A stretch of DNA of 64,000 bases from Dokdonia pacifica (lineage in GTDB: Bacteria; Bacteroidota; Bacteroidia; Flavobacteriales; Flavobacteriaceae): contig NZ_FZNY01000008.1 of NCBI RefSeq assembly GCF_900188275.1, forward strand, positions 62,001 through 126,000, read 5' to 3'. Positions within the stretch are counted from its first letter, which is position 1, and the number at the start of each line of letters is the position of its first letter. Below, piece after piece: positions 32,488 through 41,688 of the stretch. The position numbers and the translations under genes are program-made. The notes beneath the pieces were generated by a model, which was given only the letters and a program-made list of their open reading frames with translations, searched no databases and was not told where the DNA came from.

Positions 32488-34242
32488 ATGAAAAAATCTG
32501 ACATCTTATCTAATGTATACGTATTTGTTATTTTACTCTTTACCTCATTTTTTTTCTCTTGTTCTAATGCTGATTCTTCAGGAGATATAGGAGGCATTGA
32601 ATTTTCCTTTCCAACAGAACATTATAAAGAAGCATTGGATGGAAGATTGATTGTGTTGATTTCTAAACAAATCGAAACGGAACCTCGATTTCAGCTTAGA
32701 GACGACTCCAAAACGTGTCAAGCGTTTGGAATGGATATTAACGACTGGAAACCTGAAGAGTCGCTACAGTTTGATATGGGAGCATTTGGGTATCCCATTC
32801 GTAACTTTAAAGAATTGCCATCAGGTGAATTCTTTGTACAAGTTTTATTTCACAAATATGAAACCTTTGAACGAGCAGATGGGCATGTGGTCAAATTACC
32901 TATGGATAGAGGAGAAGGACAACAATGGAACAAAGCGCCAGGTAATCTCTATTCTACACCTCAAAAAATCACAATCAATAATGGACAGTTTCCTGCTATC
33001 AACATAAAATTAGATCAAAAAATACCTCCAATTCCTGAACCTGAAGACACAAAATATGTAAAGCATATAAAAATTAAAAGCAAGTTGTTGAGTGATTTTT
33101 GGGGAAGAGATATGTATTTGGGAGCACATATACTGTTGCCTGAAGGATGGGATACGCATCCTGATGTTAGCTATCCACTTGCTATTATGCATGGGCATTT
33201 TCCGGGAGATTTTGGAGGATTTAGAACGACGCCACCTGATCCCAATTTGAAACCTGAATATAGTGAGCGCTTTGATGTTGAAGGCTATAATGTAACCGTC
33301 CAGCAAGAAGCGTATGATTTTTATACAACTTGGACGGGTCCTGATTTCCCTCGAGTCATTGCCATTAAAATCCAACATCCAACACCTTATTATGATGATT
33401 CATATGCTGTCAATAGTGAAGCACAAGGACCTTATGGAGATGCGATTACGTATGAGCTTATTCCGCATATCGAGCAACAATTTAGAGGAATCGGAGAAGG
33501 TTGGTCACGATTTGTTTATGGAGGAAGTACAGGTGGATGGGAATCGCTGGCTGTGCAAGTAAAATATCCAAAAGAGTATGGAATGGCTTTTGTCGCTTGT
33601 CCGGATCCCATTGATTTTAGAGCGTATTGTTTGGTAAACATATACGAAGATGAGAATGCCTACTACCAAGAAGGTACATTTAGAAAAACACTGGTTCCTG
33701 GTCATCGAGATTATTTAGGAAATGTAGATGCTAGCTTAAAAGATATGAATTATCGAGAATTAGTATTAGGTACAAAAGGTAGGTCAGGACAACAATGGGA
33801 TATTTGGGAAGCAACCTACTCACCTGTAGATGAAGAGGGCTATCCTAAAAGAATCTGGGATCGCCTCACTGGGGAAATAGATAAAGAAGTCGCTTCCTAT
33901 TGGAAAGAAAACTACGACCTCGCTTATATTCTGAAACGAGACTGGGCAAAAAACGGTAAGGATTGGGAAAATAAAATTCATATCTATTGCGGTGATATGG
34001 ACAATTATTATCTCAACAATGCCGTATATCTCGCCGAAGAAATCCTATCAGAAACCGCTGCTCCTTATTATAATGGCGAAGTAGATTATGGTGACAGAGC
34101 AGAACATTGCTGGAACGGCGATCACGATAATGGAAATCATATTAGTAGACTCCGATATCACCGTATGTTTATCAAAAAGTATGTAGATAAAGTTCATAAA
34201 GTTGCTCCAAAAAATGCTGACTTGAAAAGTTGGAGGTATTGA
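32488..34242 (+). CDS. Lipoprotein alpha/beta hydrolase (esterase D-like)
   Basis: A 584-residue lipoprotein with lipobox FFFSC (Cys 25). The N-terminal ~190 residues form a beta-rich domain. The hydrolase fold then starts about 200 (HIKIKSKLLSDFWGRDMYLGAHILLPEGW; YPLAIMHGHFPGDF). The nucleophile elbow is GGSTGGW (about 348-354); the acid is likely in YCGDMDNYYLNNA and the His in GDHDNGNH. It resembles the esterase D / putative esterase family acting on ester-decorated substrates. It lies in the same stretch as the GH9 and CE6 genes and may remove acyl groups from sugars. Confidence 0.82.
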   Translation: MKKSDILSNVYVFVILLFTSFFFSCSNADSSGDIGGIEFSFPTEHYKEALDGRLIVLISKQIETEPRFQLRDDSKTCQAFGMDINDWKPEESLQFDMGAFGYPIRNFKELPSGEFFVQVLFHKYETFERADGHVVKLPMDRGEGQQWNKAPGNLYSTPQKITINNGQFPAINIKLDQKIPPIPEPEDTKYVKHIKIKSKLLSDFWGRDMYLGAHILLPEGWDTHPDVSYPLAIMHGHFPGDFGGFRTTPPDPNLKPEYSERFDVEGYNVTVQQEAYDFYTTWTGPDFPRVIAIKIQHPTPYYDDSYAVNSEAQGPYGDAITYELIPHIEQQFRGIGEGWSRFVYGGSTGGWESLAVQVKYPKEYGMAFVACPDPIDFRAYCLVNIYEDENAYYQEGTFRKTLVPGHRDYLGNVDASLKDMNYRELVLGTKGRSGQQWDIWEATYSPVDEEGYPKRIWDRLTGEIDKEVASYWKENYDLAYILKRDWAKNGKDWENKIHIYCGDMDNYYLNNAVYLAEEILSETAAPYYNGEVDYGDRAEHCWNGDHDNGNHISRLRYHRMFIKKYVDKVHKVAPKNADLKSWRY

Positions 34243-34245
34243 TAT

Positions 34246-34276
34246 TTTTCCGCTTTCGCGAAAATGAAAACAGAAA
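34246..34276 (+). repeat. TTTCGCGAAA palindrome with AATGAAAACAG tail
   Basis: TTTTTCCGCTTTCGCGAAAA (core at 34254-34263), then TGAAAACAGAAAGC, directly after the esterase stop. It is the partner of the copy at 31331. Confidence 0.75.
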
Positions 34277-34440
34277 GCATAGCTATGTATTAACAGAACA
34301 TTCAAACAAACCATCAAAGACTTTTCTTCTTTAGAATTGTAACAGTATTCAAATTCATAGGTCTCTACTAGGAAACTTATGTAACACAAGAAACTTCAAA
34401 CCATATCTGGACATTGAAGTTAAAAAATACTGCTATAAAA

Positions 34441-35487
34441 ATGAAAAGAATCACTGTTATAACACTCCTATTTCTGATAATTACGACTGTAAAGGCCCAA
34501 AGTAATAGACAACTTTTAGATTTTGAATTTGAAGGTGTAACATTAAACGGCGTATTGAATCTTCCCAAAGATCAAAAACCCAAAGGAATTATACTGATCA
34601 TTCATGGATCCGGAAAAACCAATGCTGTAGCTCAGGAATGGTATTTAGATATAAGAGAAACCATTGTAAAGACTGGATATGCTACTTATATGTGGGATAA
34701 AATGGGATGCGGGAAAAGTGAAGGCACATTTAATTACAATCAATCGGTTCAAAATAGCGCACTGGAAGCGATAGCTGCCATCCATATGCTACAGAAAAAT
34801 CAAGAATCCGCATCAAATACTATCGGTCTCTATGGAGGTAGTAGAGCGGGTTGGATAAACCCAATTATAATAAATGAATACAAAGACGTCGCATTTTGGA
34901 TTTCAGTAAGCGGTGTCGATGACAAAGAAAACTTTAGCTATCTCCTAGAAGAGAATCTAAGAATTGAAGGACTGCCTAAAGATTCCATTAATCTAATTGT
35001 AGATCAATGGTTGGAAGGAATAAAAATCGCGCATTCAGGAGGAAGTTTTGAAGCCTACATGAATGCTACAAAAGACCTTCAAAACAATGCACTTTGGAAG
35101 CGATTTGTGAAAGAAAATTATGGTAAAATGAATGAAGAAGCATACACAGGATTTCAAGTACCGCTCATGAAAGAAACTCTTGATGAAGAAACAGGCTTAC
35201 CTATTTATATTGAAGATTTTGATAAGATTTTATCTAATGTAAAAATTCCAGTCTTGGCGTTATTTGGAGAAACAGATACGAATGTAGACTGGAAAAAAAC
35301 CAAATCATTATATAAAAAAACAATAGGTCAAAATACTAGCTTAACCATAACATCATTCCCTAATTGTAATCATAACATACTTGAATGTAAAACTGGAGGG
35401 ATCTATGAGTTTCGAGATAATAACTTACCCTACAAGAGATGCGATGGCTTTCTTGATGCTATTGAAAACTGGTTGCAAGCAAAATAA
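34441..35487 (+). CDS. Secreted alpha/beta hydrolase
   Basis: 348 residues from the Met at 34441, which begins a signal peptide (MKRITVITLLFLIITTVKAQ); the Met at 34414 would add nine unlikely residues. Fold features are ILIIHGSGKTN (oxyanion region), LYGGSRAGWI with the nucleophile Ser (about 138), ALFGETDTNVDW with the acid Asp, and FPNCNHNILE with the His. It resembles the serine aminopeptidase / acyl-hydrolase group; substrate not predictable. It follows the lipoprotein esterase gene and may share its substrate range. Confidence 0.82.
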   Translation: MKRITVITLLFLIITTVKAQSNRQLLDFEFEGVTLNGVLNLPKDQKPKGIILIIHGSGKTNAVAQEWYLDIRETIVKTGYATYMWDKMGCGKSEGTFNYNQSVQNSALEAIAAIHMLQKNQESASNTIGLYGGSRAGWINPIIINEYKDVAFWISVSGVDDKENFSYLLEENLRIEGLPKDSINLIVDQWLEGIKIAHSGGSFEAYMNATKDLQNNALWKRFVKENYGKMNEEAYTGFQVPLMKETLDEETGLPIYIEDFDKILSNVKIPVLALFGETDTNVDWKKTKSLYKKTIGQNTSLTITSFPNCNHNILECKTGGIYEFRDNNLPYKRCDGFLDAIENWLQAK

Positions 35488-35575
35488 CATACTTCCTTAA
35501 ACAAGGAATGAATTATTGTAAAACCAATAAATTAATCCCCAAAAATGCTATCTTAACACCATAGATGACCTCATC

Positions 35576-36403
35576 ATGGCAACGCAATCCTTTTCTATAA
35601 AAAAAGCAAATCGCTTCTTACCACATATGCTATTTGTGGGAATAGGAATAGGTACTGCTAATTATGTCATGAATGCCAACTTAAACTGGATTCAATGGAG
35701 TATTCAATCGATAGTAACAAGTTTTCTAATTGGATATACACTTGTAGCTATTGGATTGAATAAAACTTGGTTTACAACTCACTTTACATCTAAAGTCAAG
35801 TTATATCTCTTCTTATTTTCTGTGTTCTTTTTAATAGGGATATTAGCAACAGAAGTGGAACATTATATCAGATCTTTAATTTTCCAAAGTCAGGATTTCC
35901 AACCATTCTCCTCAGGTAAAATGTATGTATTTAATGGAATTATTGCATTGATTTTAGGATTTAGTTTCTTCCTAAATTATATCCCTAAAAATAGTACTTC
36001 TGATGAAAGCCTCGAGCATTTAGAAAGGCAAAAAAATGACCCCACAAAACCGCTGGATGTTACAGGAGCTATGACAAGCATTCCTGTAAAACAAGGAGAA
36101 ACCATTTTATTGATTCCTATTACCGATATTGTTTATTTTGAAGCATATGATAACTATGCTTTTGCACATATCGTTTCAGGAGAAAAACGATTGTGTGATT
36201 ATTCACTAGCTTTTCTTGAAAAACGATTGGACAAAAATTTTTCTAGAGTTCATCGAAAGTATATAGTAAATGAAAGTCATATCAAAAAAATCAAACCACA
36301 TCTTAATAGTAGGTATATCATTGAATTTGATAATGGAATTGATGCTATTACGAGTAGTAAAAGCTATATCGCTACCATTCGACGGCTTATTAAAATTGAA
36401 TAA
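35576..36403 (+). CDS. LytTR-domain transcriptional regulator with membrane N-terminus
   Basis: A 275-residue protein with four membrane helices (about 17-33, 43-61, 77-93 and 114-135) and a C-terminal LytTR DNA-binding domain (about 170-275, IPITDIVYFEAYDNYAFAHIVSG; FSRVHRKYIVNESHIKKI). There is no receiver domain, so it is the one-component membrane-bound type. It may respond to a signal at the membrane and control neighbouring genes such as the DUF2306-like one downstream. Confidence 0.85.
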   Translation: MATQSFSIKKANRFLPHMLFVGIGIGTANYVMNANLNWIQWSIQSIVTSFLIGYTLVAIGLNKTWFTTHFTSKVKLYLFLFSVFFLIGILATEVEHYIRSLIFQSQDFQPFSSGKMYVFNGIIALILGFSFFLNYIPKNSTSDESLEHLERQKNDPTKPLDVTGAMTSIPVKQGETILLIPITDIVYFEAYDNYAFAHIVSGEKRLCDYSLAFLEKRLDKNFSRVHRKYIVNESHIKKIKPHLNSRYIIEFDNGIDAITSSKSYIATIRRLIKIE

Positions 36404-36587
36404 CCCATTTTAATACAAATACTAGCTTCCATCTCTCTCTTTTTGAAGATTCATTCACCCGTTGTATTACATCACTCACCCATTATTCAGTCCCCCTACC
36501 CGATTCTTCTTTTATAGTAACCTGCACTTCAGTTATTTGCAATGAATTTGTTTTAAAACAGAATATCATCAATCAAATACAAAGCAT

Positions 36588-37241
36588 ATGGATATTGCAC
36601 ACAACTCAAACATTTTACTTCACATCGTTACAGGAATCGTTGCATTATTATTGGGGATTATAGCACTTCTAACTACTAAAGGAGGGAAAATTCATAATAA
36701 AAGCGGGAACTACTTTCTGAAACTAATCGCTATCGTCATTGTAACCGGAATGATCGGTGTGTTTGTTTTTAAAAGAAACACCTTCTTATTAGTCATTACT
36801 GTATTAAGTGGATATGTTTCTTTTTCAGGGTATCGGGTTCTCCGTACTAAAACCAATACACCCAAACGTATAGATATCATTGTAGCAATTCTAAGTTTAC
36901 TGGTATTGACATATTTTCTTTATTACTTCAAATCTATCGGGATGATCTGGTCTCCAATCATTATTTACAGTACTGTGGGTGCTTTGCTATTGGTTATTAG
37001 TTATGATTTTATACGTTATCTCATTCCTAAAGAGACTTACAAAAAGCATCATATTTGGCTCTATGAACATATCTACAAAATGACTAGTGCTTTTTCTGCT
37101 TTATTATCTGCTTTTACAGGAACGGTATTAGATGAATATCAACCCCATAGTCAATATATCCCATCTGTTATAGGCATACTTATTATCATTGGATTTATGA
37201 TATATACATACAAATACGGATTGAAAAGATTACCTCGTTAA
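36588..37241 (+). CDS. DUF2306-like membrane protein
   Basis: A 217-residue integral membrane protein with six to seven helices. The opening helix with LLHIVTGIVALLLGIIALLTTKGGKIHNKSGNYF has the His-x4-Gly and His-x-x-x-Gly pair of the DUF2306 family, and a second His cluster (KKHHIWLYEH) precedes the last helices. Conserved histidines suggest heme or metal binding, but that is an inference. It lies 184 bp downstream of the LytTR gene in the same orientation. Confidence 0.65.
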   Translation: MDIAHNSNILLHIVTGIVALLLGIIALLTTKGGKIHNKSGNYFLKLIAIVIVTGMIGVFVFKRNTFLLVITVLSGYVSFSGYRVLRTKTNTPKRIDIIVAILSLLVLTYFLYYFKSIGMIWSPIIIYSTVGALLLVISYDFIRYLIPKETYKKHHIWLYEHIYKMTSAFSALLSAFTGTVLDEYQPHSQYIPSVIGILIIIGFMIYTYKYGLKRLPR

Positions 37242-37359
37242 GGCCGAATTATACCTGTAGGATATAGATCTTAAACTACTCAACTATGTAGAGTTTTAGT
37301 ATCTTTCCATAATAATATCTAATACAGATAGATTAACTCATTATAATACCATTTCTGTA

Positions 37360-38196
37360 ATGCACAAAAGAAGCTTCGTATTTATTCTAATGATAGCGGT
37401 TTCAAATATCTTGAGTTTTGAAACACATGCACAAGATCCCAATTTTCATATTTATTTGTGCTTTGGACAATCTAATATGGAAGGACAGGGTATTATTGAA
37501 GCTCAAGACAAAGTAATAGAAGATCGTTTTCTAGTAATGCAAGCACTGGATTGTCCTGAATTAGGTAGAACAAAAGATACTTGGTATCCAGCTGTTCCTC
37601 CTTTATCACAATGTTACTCAGGACTTTCTCCAGCTGATTATTTTGGGAGAACATTAGTTGCAAACCTTCCAGATAGTATTAAAGTAGGGGTTATTAATGT
37701 AGCCGTTGGAGGTTGTGATATTCGGTTATTTGATAAGGATCTATATCAAGAGTATCAAGACACCTATCAAGAAGATTGGTTTACAAATAAAGTAAAAGAT
37801 TACAACGGAAGTCCTTATGCATATCTAATGCAGATGGCTAAAGTAGCGCAACAAAAAGGTGTCATCAAAGGGATTTTATTACATCAAGGAGAGACCAATA
37901 CAGGAGACCCACGTTGGCCAGCATATGTTAAGAAAATTTATCAAGATATGCTTACAGAACTTTCTCTAAATGCTGAAGATGTCCCATTGCTAGCTGGTGA
38001 AGTCGTTTCTATAGAAGGTAGTTGTTGTGGGAGTATGAACCCTATTATCAATACCTTACCTGACATTGTAGAAACTGCCTACATTATCTCTTCTACAGAT
38101 TGTACTGCTCAAGATAATGCCCATTTCGATTCAGAAGGATATCGAGAAATGGGAAGAAGATATGCTACCAAAATGCTTACATTACTCCCTGAATAA
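37360..38196 (+). CDS. Secreted sialate O-acetylesterase-like (CE6/SASA) enzyme
   Basis: A 278-residue SGNH hydrolase with a signal peptide. The nucleophile motif is FGQSNMEGQG (Ser 38), followed by LLHQGETN (oxyanion block) and the C-terminal DNAHFDSEGY with the Asp/His of the triad. Length and the GQSNMEG form fit the SASA / carbohydrate esterase family 6 group, which removes acetyl groups from xylan or similar sugars. It probably works with the secreted GH9 and the esterases upstream. Confidence 0.88.
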   Translation: MHKRSFVFILMIAVSNILSFETHAQDPNFHIYLCFGQSNMEGQGIIEAQDKVIEDRFLVMQALDCPELGRTKDTWYPAVPPLSQCYSGLSPADYFGRTLVANLPDSIKVGVINVAVGGCDIRLFDKDLYQEYQDTYQEDWFTNKVKDYNGSPYAYLMQMAKVAQQKGVIKGILLHQGETNTGDPRWPAYVKKIYQDMLTELSLNAEDVPLLAGEVVSIEGSCCGSMNPIINTLPDIVETAYIISSTDCTAQDNAHFDSEGYREMGRRYATKMLTLLPE

Positions 38197-38235
38197 TGCA
38201 GTAAGACTAACCTCTTTTTCTTACAGGTTGATGTA

Positions 38236-38252
38236 TACGCTTTCGCGAAATC
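38236..38252. repeat. TTTCGCGAAA palindrome copy
   Basis: The sequence is TACGCTTTCGCGAAATC, between the CE6-like gene and the next lipoprotein. Confidence 0.85.
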
Positions 38253-38364
38253 AAACTTGTGAGATTCAAGACTACAAGGAGAGTGAAACGGTAAAGCAAA
38301 AAAAGGTTCTTATATTAGTACATACCATATCCATATGGTTATCAAATACAAACCACTCCAGCAT

Positions 38365-39285
38365 ATGAAATTTTATAAAAACATACTACTACTTATCACC
38401 ATGGGAATATTGAGTTCTTGCAACGCACAAGAGAATGAAAAACGTATATATCTTGCAGGATGGGAAGCGGAGTTTAATGGAGATGAAGACTGCCAGAAAT
38501 TTATAGAAACGCAAGTCATAGATAAAAAAACAGCCCTTACTGTCTGGTCATCTATAGAGCTCGTATTTGAAAACAATAAACTAGTCAAAGCTTATGATCA
38601 TGAGGAAGGTCAAAAAACAGAACGGAAATTAAACGAAAGCGAAATAGGACTTGAATACACAGCTATCAAACCTCATCAAATTTATGAGTTTAATCGCGTT
38701 AGAGACTCTCAAAGTTATTTAGGAGGAGAAGCACCTCCAGAATTTACAACGCCTACATTTACGTTTAATGCTCCATTTCAATATCTAGGAAAATTTTCTA
38801 AATCTGATGAAGCATTTGCTTGGTTACCTTTTGATATTCATCTCGTTGCTCCTATCTATCTAAACTTTGACAAATTATATATTGACTATTCCGACCCCAT
38901 GAATCCTAAAGTAATCGATGAAAAGAAATTGAGTGAAACAGACAATTCATACGATGACTTACAACCAGATTCTGAAATAGTGTATGAAAAAGTATATATA
39001 AAAGGACAAAAATCTAATGATTACAATAACAGTGTAGGACATACAGGGGTACCTAGTTGGATACAATATCCAGATATTCCAACCTGTCCAAAATCCCAAA
39101 AAACCATGCGCTTTTTAGGGCAAATAACGAGTGATGTAATAAATACTAAACGCACCAGTGTTCAACCTGAAAACGAATGGTACAGAAGAGATTTTGAAGG
39201 GATGAACTTCTGGGGAGATGGCGATCTTTATATGTTCTTTGAACCCGAAAGTAAAGTAATCTGTTTTTTGATTCAAAATACCTAA
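38365..39285 (+). CDS. DUF1963/YwqG-like lipoprotein
   Basis: 306 residues from the Met at 38365, where a lipoprotein signal starts (MKFYKNILLLITMGILSSC). The second half has the layout of YwqG/DUF1963 proteins: GHTGVPSWIQYPDIPTCPKS, MRFLGQITSD and WGDGDLYMFFEPES. That family has no known activity. The in-frame extension to 38335 is less likely because it would precede the lipobox signal. Confidence 0.7.
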   Translation: MKFYKNILLLITMGILSSCNAQENEKRIYLAGWEAEFNGDEDCQKFIETQVIDKKTALTVWSSIELVFENNKLVKAYDHEEGQKTERKLNESEIGLEYTAIKPHQIYEFNRVRDSQSYLGGEAPPEFTTPTFTFNAPFQYLGKFSKSDEAFAWLPFDIHLVAPIYLNFDKLYIDYSDPMNPKVIDEKKLSETDNSYDDLQPDSEIVYEKVYIKGQKSNDYNNSVGHTGVPSWIQYPDIPTCPKSQKTMRFLGQITSDVINTKRTSVQPENEWYRRDFEGMNFWGDGDLYMFFEPESKVICFLIQNT

Positions 39286-39343
39286 TACCTTCCTTATAAG
39301 ATATTACCCTACTTTCCCTAAATTAGTCTTCAAAAATAAGCAC

Positions 39344-41032
39344 ATGCATCAAACGTGGTGGAAAGAAGGAATTGTCTATCAGATATACCCTAGGAGTTTT
39401 AAAGATACAACTGGAAACGGCATTGGAGATTTACGAGGGATTATTGAAAAGCTGGATTATATCGCGAGTTTAGGCATAGATATTATTTGGCTCAATCCTG
39501 TATATGACTCCCCTAATGATGACAATGGGTATGATATCCGAAACTATCGTACCATCATGGAAGAGTTTGGCACCATGAGTGATTTTGATGAGCTATTAGC
39601 TGGAATGAAAGCTCGCAACTTACGCCTAGTGATGGACTTGGTTGTTAATCATTGTAGCGACGAGCATGAATGGTTTCAACAATCCCGATCCTCACGTGAT
39701 AACCCGTATCGAGATTATTTCCACTGGTGGCCCGCCGAAAAAGGAGCGCCTCCAAAACGCTGGAGTTATTTTGATGTCAATGAAAATGCATGGCAATACG
39801 ATACACATACCGATGCCTATTACTTACACTATTTTGCTGTAAAGCAACCCGACTTAAAATGGGAAAACCCGAAAGTACGTCAGGAGATTTATGATATGAT
39901 GCATTTCTGGTTTCAAAAAGGTGTTGATGGATTTCGTATGGATGTCATACCATTTATTAGCAAAGACACTACCTACCCTGAGATAAATGCCACAGCTCCT
40001 CATGAATATATTGCTTATTATTCCAATGGACCTCGTATACATGAATACCTCAACGAACTCAATCGTGAAGTAATTTCTAAATATGATGCATTTACAGTAG
40101 GAGAAGGACCGGGTATTCATATAGATCAAGCATTAGATTTTGTGCATGAAGATCGAAAGGAAATAGATATGTTTTTCCATTTTGATTTGATGTCTTTAGA
40201 CCGTAAACCGGGCGAGGTATTTACGATGCGAGAAGATGCGTGGAAACTCCCAGAGTTTAAGAAAATTTTTAGTGATTGGGATACCGCTTTCGCGAAAGCG
40301 GGTTGGGGAAGTTTATTTTTAGCAAATCATGATTTCCCAAGATCTGTAAGTCGCTGGGGAAATGATAGCCCAGAACATTGGAAAAATAGCGCTACCCTAC
40401 TCCACACCTTTTTATTGACTATGAGAGGTACTCCCTATTTCTACCAAGGAGATGAAATAGGAATGACCAACGTACGCTTTACAGACATTGAGGACTATCG
40501 AGATATTAATACCATTAATCGTTATGAGCATGTAAAAAATAGCGGTGGTGACTTAGTTGCCTTTATGGAAAGTGAGCAACATGCCGCACGCGAAAATGCC
40601 CGTACTCCCATGCATTGGGATGCTTCACAAAATGCTGGTTTTACTTCAAGCACCCCGTGGATTCGTTTGAATCCTAACTACACTAATGGCGTTTCGGTGG
40701 CACATCAAGAAACCGAAGACTATTCAGTACTTTCTTATTTTAGAAAAATGACGGCTGTGAGAAAATCGAACCTTGCACTCGTATATGGCGATTATGAATG
40801 CTTACATCCAGATCATGAGCAAGTATATGCATATACTCGTACCCTAGGAGCAGATCGTTTTTTAATCTTACTTAATTTTAGTGATGATACCGTTACTTAT
40901 ATACTCCCGCAACATATCACCTATAATAGAAAAGTAAAAGTAATTTCGAATGCACTTATCTTAGATGATCAAACCTATAAAGAATTTATGTTAGGTGCTT
41001 GGCAAGCTGTTGTGTATCGATTAGAAGATTAA
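39344..41032 (+). CDS. GH13 alpha-glucosidase (oligo-1,6-glucosidase type)
   Basis: 562 residues, the usual size of cytoplasmic GH13 alpha-glucosidases. The four GH13 regions are present: DLVVNHCSDEH (98-108), GFRMDVIPF with nucleophile Asp 200, VGEGPG with acid Glu 254, and ANHDFPRS with Asp 330. NHDFPRS in place of the common NHDQPR is slightly unusual. No signal peptide, so it acts on imported maltooligosaccharides or isomaltose. A perfect GCTTTCGCGAAAGC (40286-40299) sits inside the gene encoding AFAKA. Confidence 0.92.
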   Translation: MHQTWWKEGIVYQIYPRSFKDTTGNGIGDLRGIIEKLDYIASLGIDIIWLNPVYDSPNDDNGYDIRNYRTIMEEFGTMSDFDELLAGMKARNLRLVMDLVVNHCSDEHEWFQQSRSSRDNPYRDYFHWWPAEKGAPPKRWSYFDVNENAWQYDTHTDAYYLHYFAVKQPDLKWENPKVRQEIYDMMHFWFQKGVDGFRMDVIPFISKDTTYPEINATAPHEYIAYYSNGPRIHEYLNELNREVISKYDAFTVGEGPGIHIDQALDFVHEDRKEIDMFFHFDLMSLDRKPGEVFTMREDAWKLPEFKKIFSDWDTAFAKAGWGSLFLANHDFPRSVSRWGNDSPEHWKNSATLLHTFLLTMRGTPYFYQGDEIGMTNVRFTDIEDYRDINTINRYEHVKNSGGDLVAFMESEQHAARENARTPMHWDASQNAGFTSSTPWIRLNPNYTNGVSVAHQETEDYSVLSYFRKMTAVRKSNLALVYGDYECLHPDHEQVYAYTRTLGADRFLILLNFSDDTVTYILPQHITYNRKVKVISNALILDDQTYKEFMLGAWQAVVYRLED

Positions 41033-41056
41033 AGTCACTTAAAGAATACGGAAACC

Positions 41057-41476
41057 ATGAACATAGTCCTAAAAGATAACATTGAAGTAAGTATCCGAGA
41101 GTTACATCAATGGGGAACATACAATGGTCTTCTTGAAGGACTACCCACCGATGCATCTAATAAACGTACTATTGAAACAGTCATTAAAAGAGCACAAGAA
41201 ATGTCTTTTTTGAATGACTATTATTTAATTGAACCTGAGCAAACACCCATAAAAATTAACAGGCCCTATCGTTTCGGTACGCCCATGAGTTTACCCTCTA
41301 CGGTATGTATTGCAGAGCTATGGCATCATCAACCCGCAAGAAATGAAGATATGCATGCATCTTCATTATTAGTAATCTGGTTTCAAGAAACATATTGCTT
41401 TCCAATAGAAGATGATATTCTTGAAAAATTCAAAACGATAGATTGGGGTAAACATGCCTATGATTTTGAGTATTGA
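41057..41476 (+). CDS. Hypothetical protein downstream of the alpha-glucosidase
   Basis: A 139-residue soluble protein, no family recognised. It begins MNIVLKDNIEVSIRELHQWGTYNG and ends with an aromatic, acidic tail (WGKHAYDFEY). It lies 24 bp after the alpha-glucosidase gene in the same direction, so it is probably co-transcribed. Confidence 0.55.
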   Translation: MNIVLKDNIEVSIRELHQWGTYNGLLEGLPTDASNKRTIETVIKRAQEMSFLNDYYLIEPEQTPIKINRPYRFGTPMSLPSTVCIAELWHHQPARNEDMHASSLLVIWFQETYCFPIEDDILEKFKTIDWGKHAYDFEY

Positions 41477-41688
41477 TAGCACCCCAATAGATCACTTAAA
41501 ATTGTGACGAGCTATAATGAGAATTAAAGAAACATGTACTTTTAAAAAGTAGTATTTCTTGATGTAGTTGTATTAGATAACTCTATTGTGAAATTCGACA
41601 AGATAATTACCTAAAATGACATGTAATTTAGTGTTTAAAAACAAGGAAATCCCTTTGTGATTTTGTATCTTTATTGCAAACATTTTTA

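Noticed and set aside
33010-34389. Several antisense ORFs of 60-120 codons in the esterase region
   Set aside because: All overlap the intact lipoprotein hydrolase or the next gene's leader and lack any recognisable feature.
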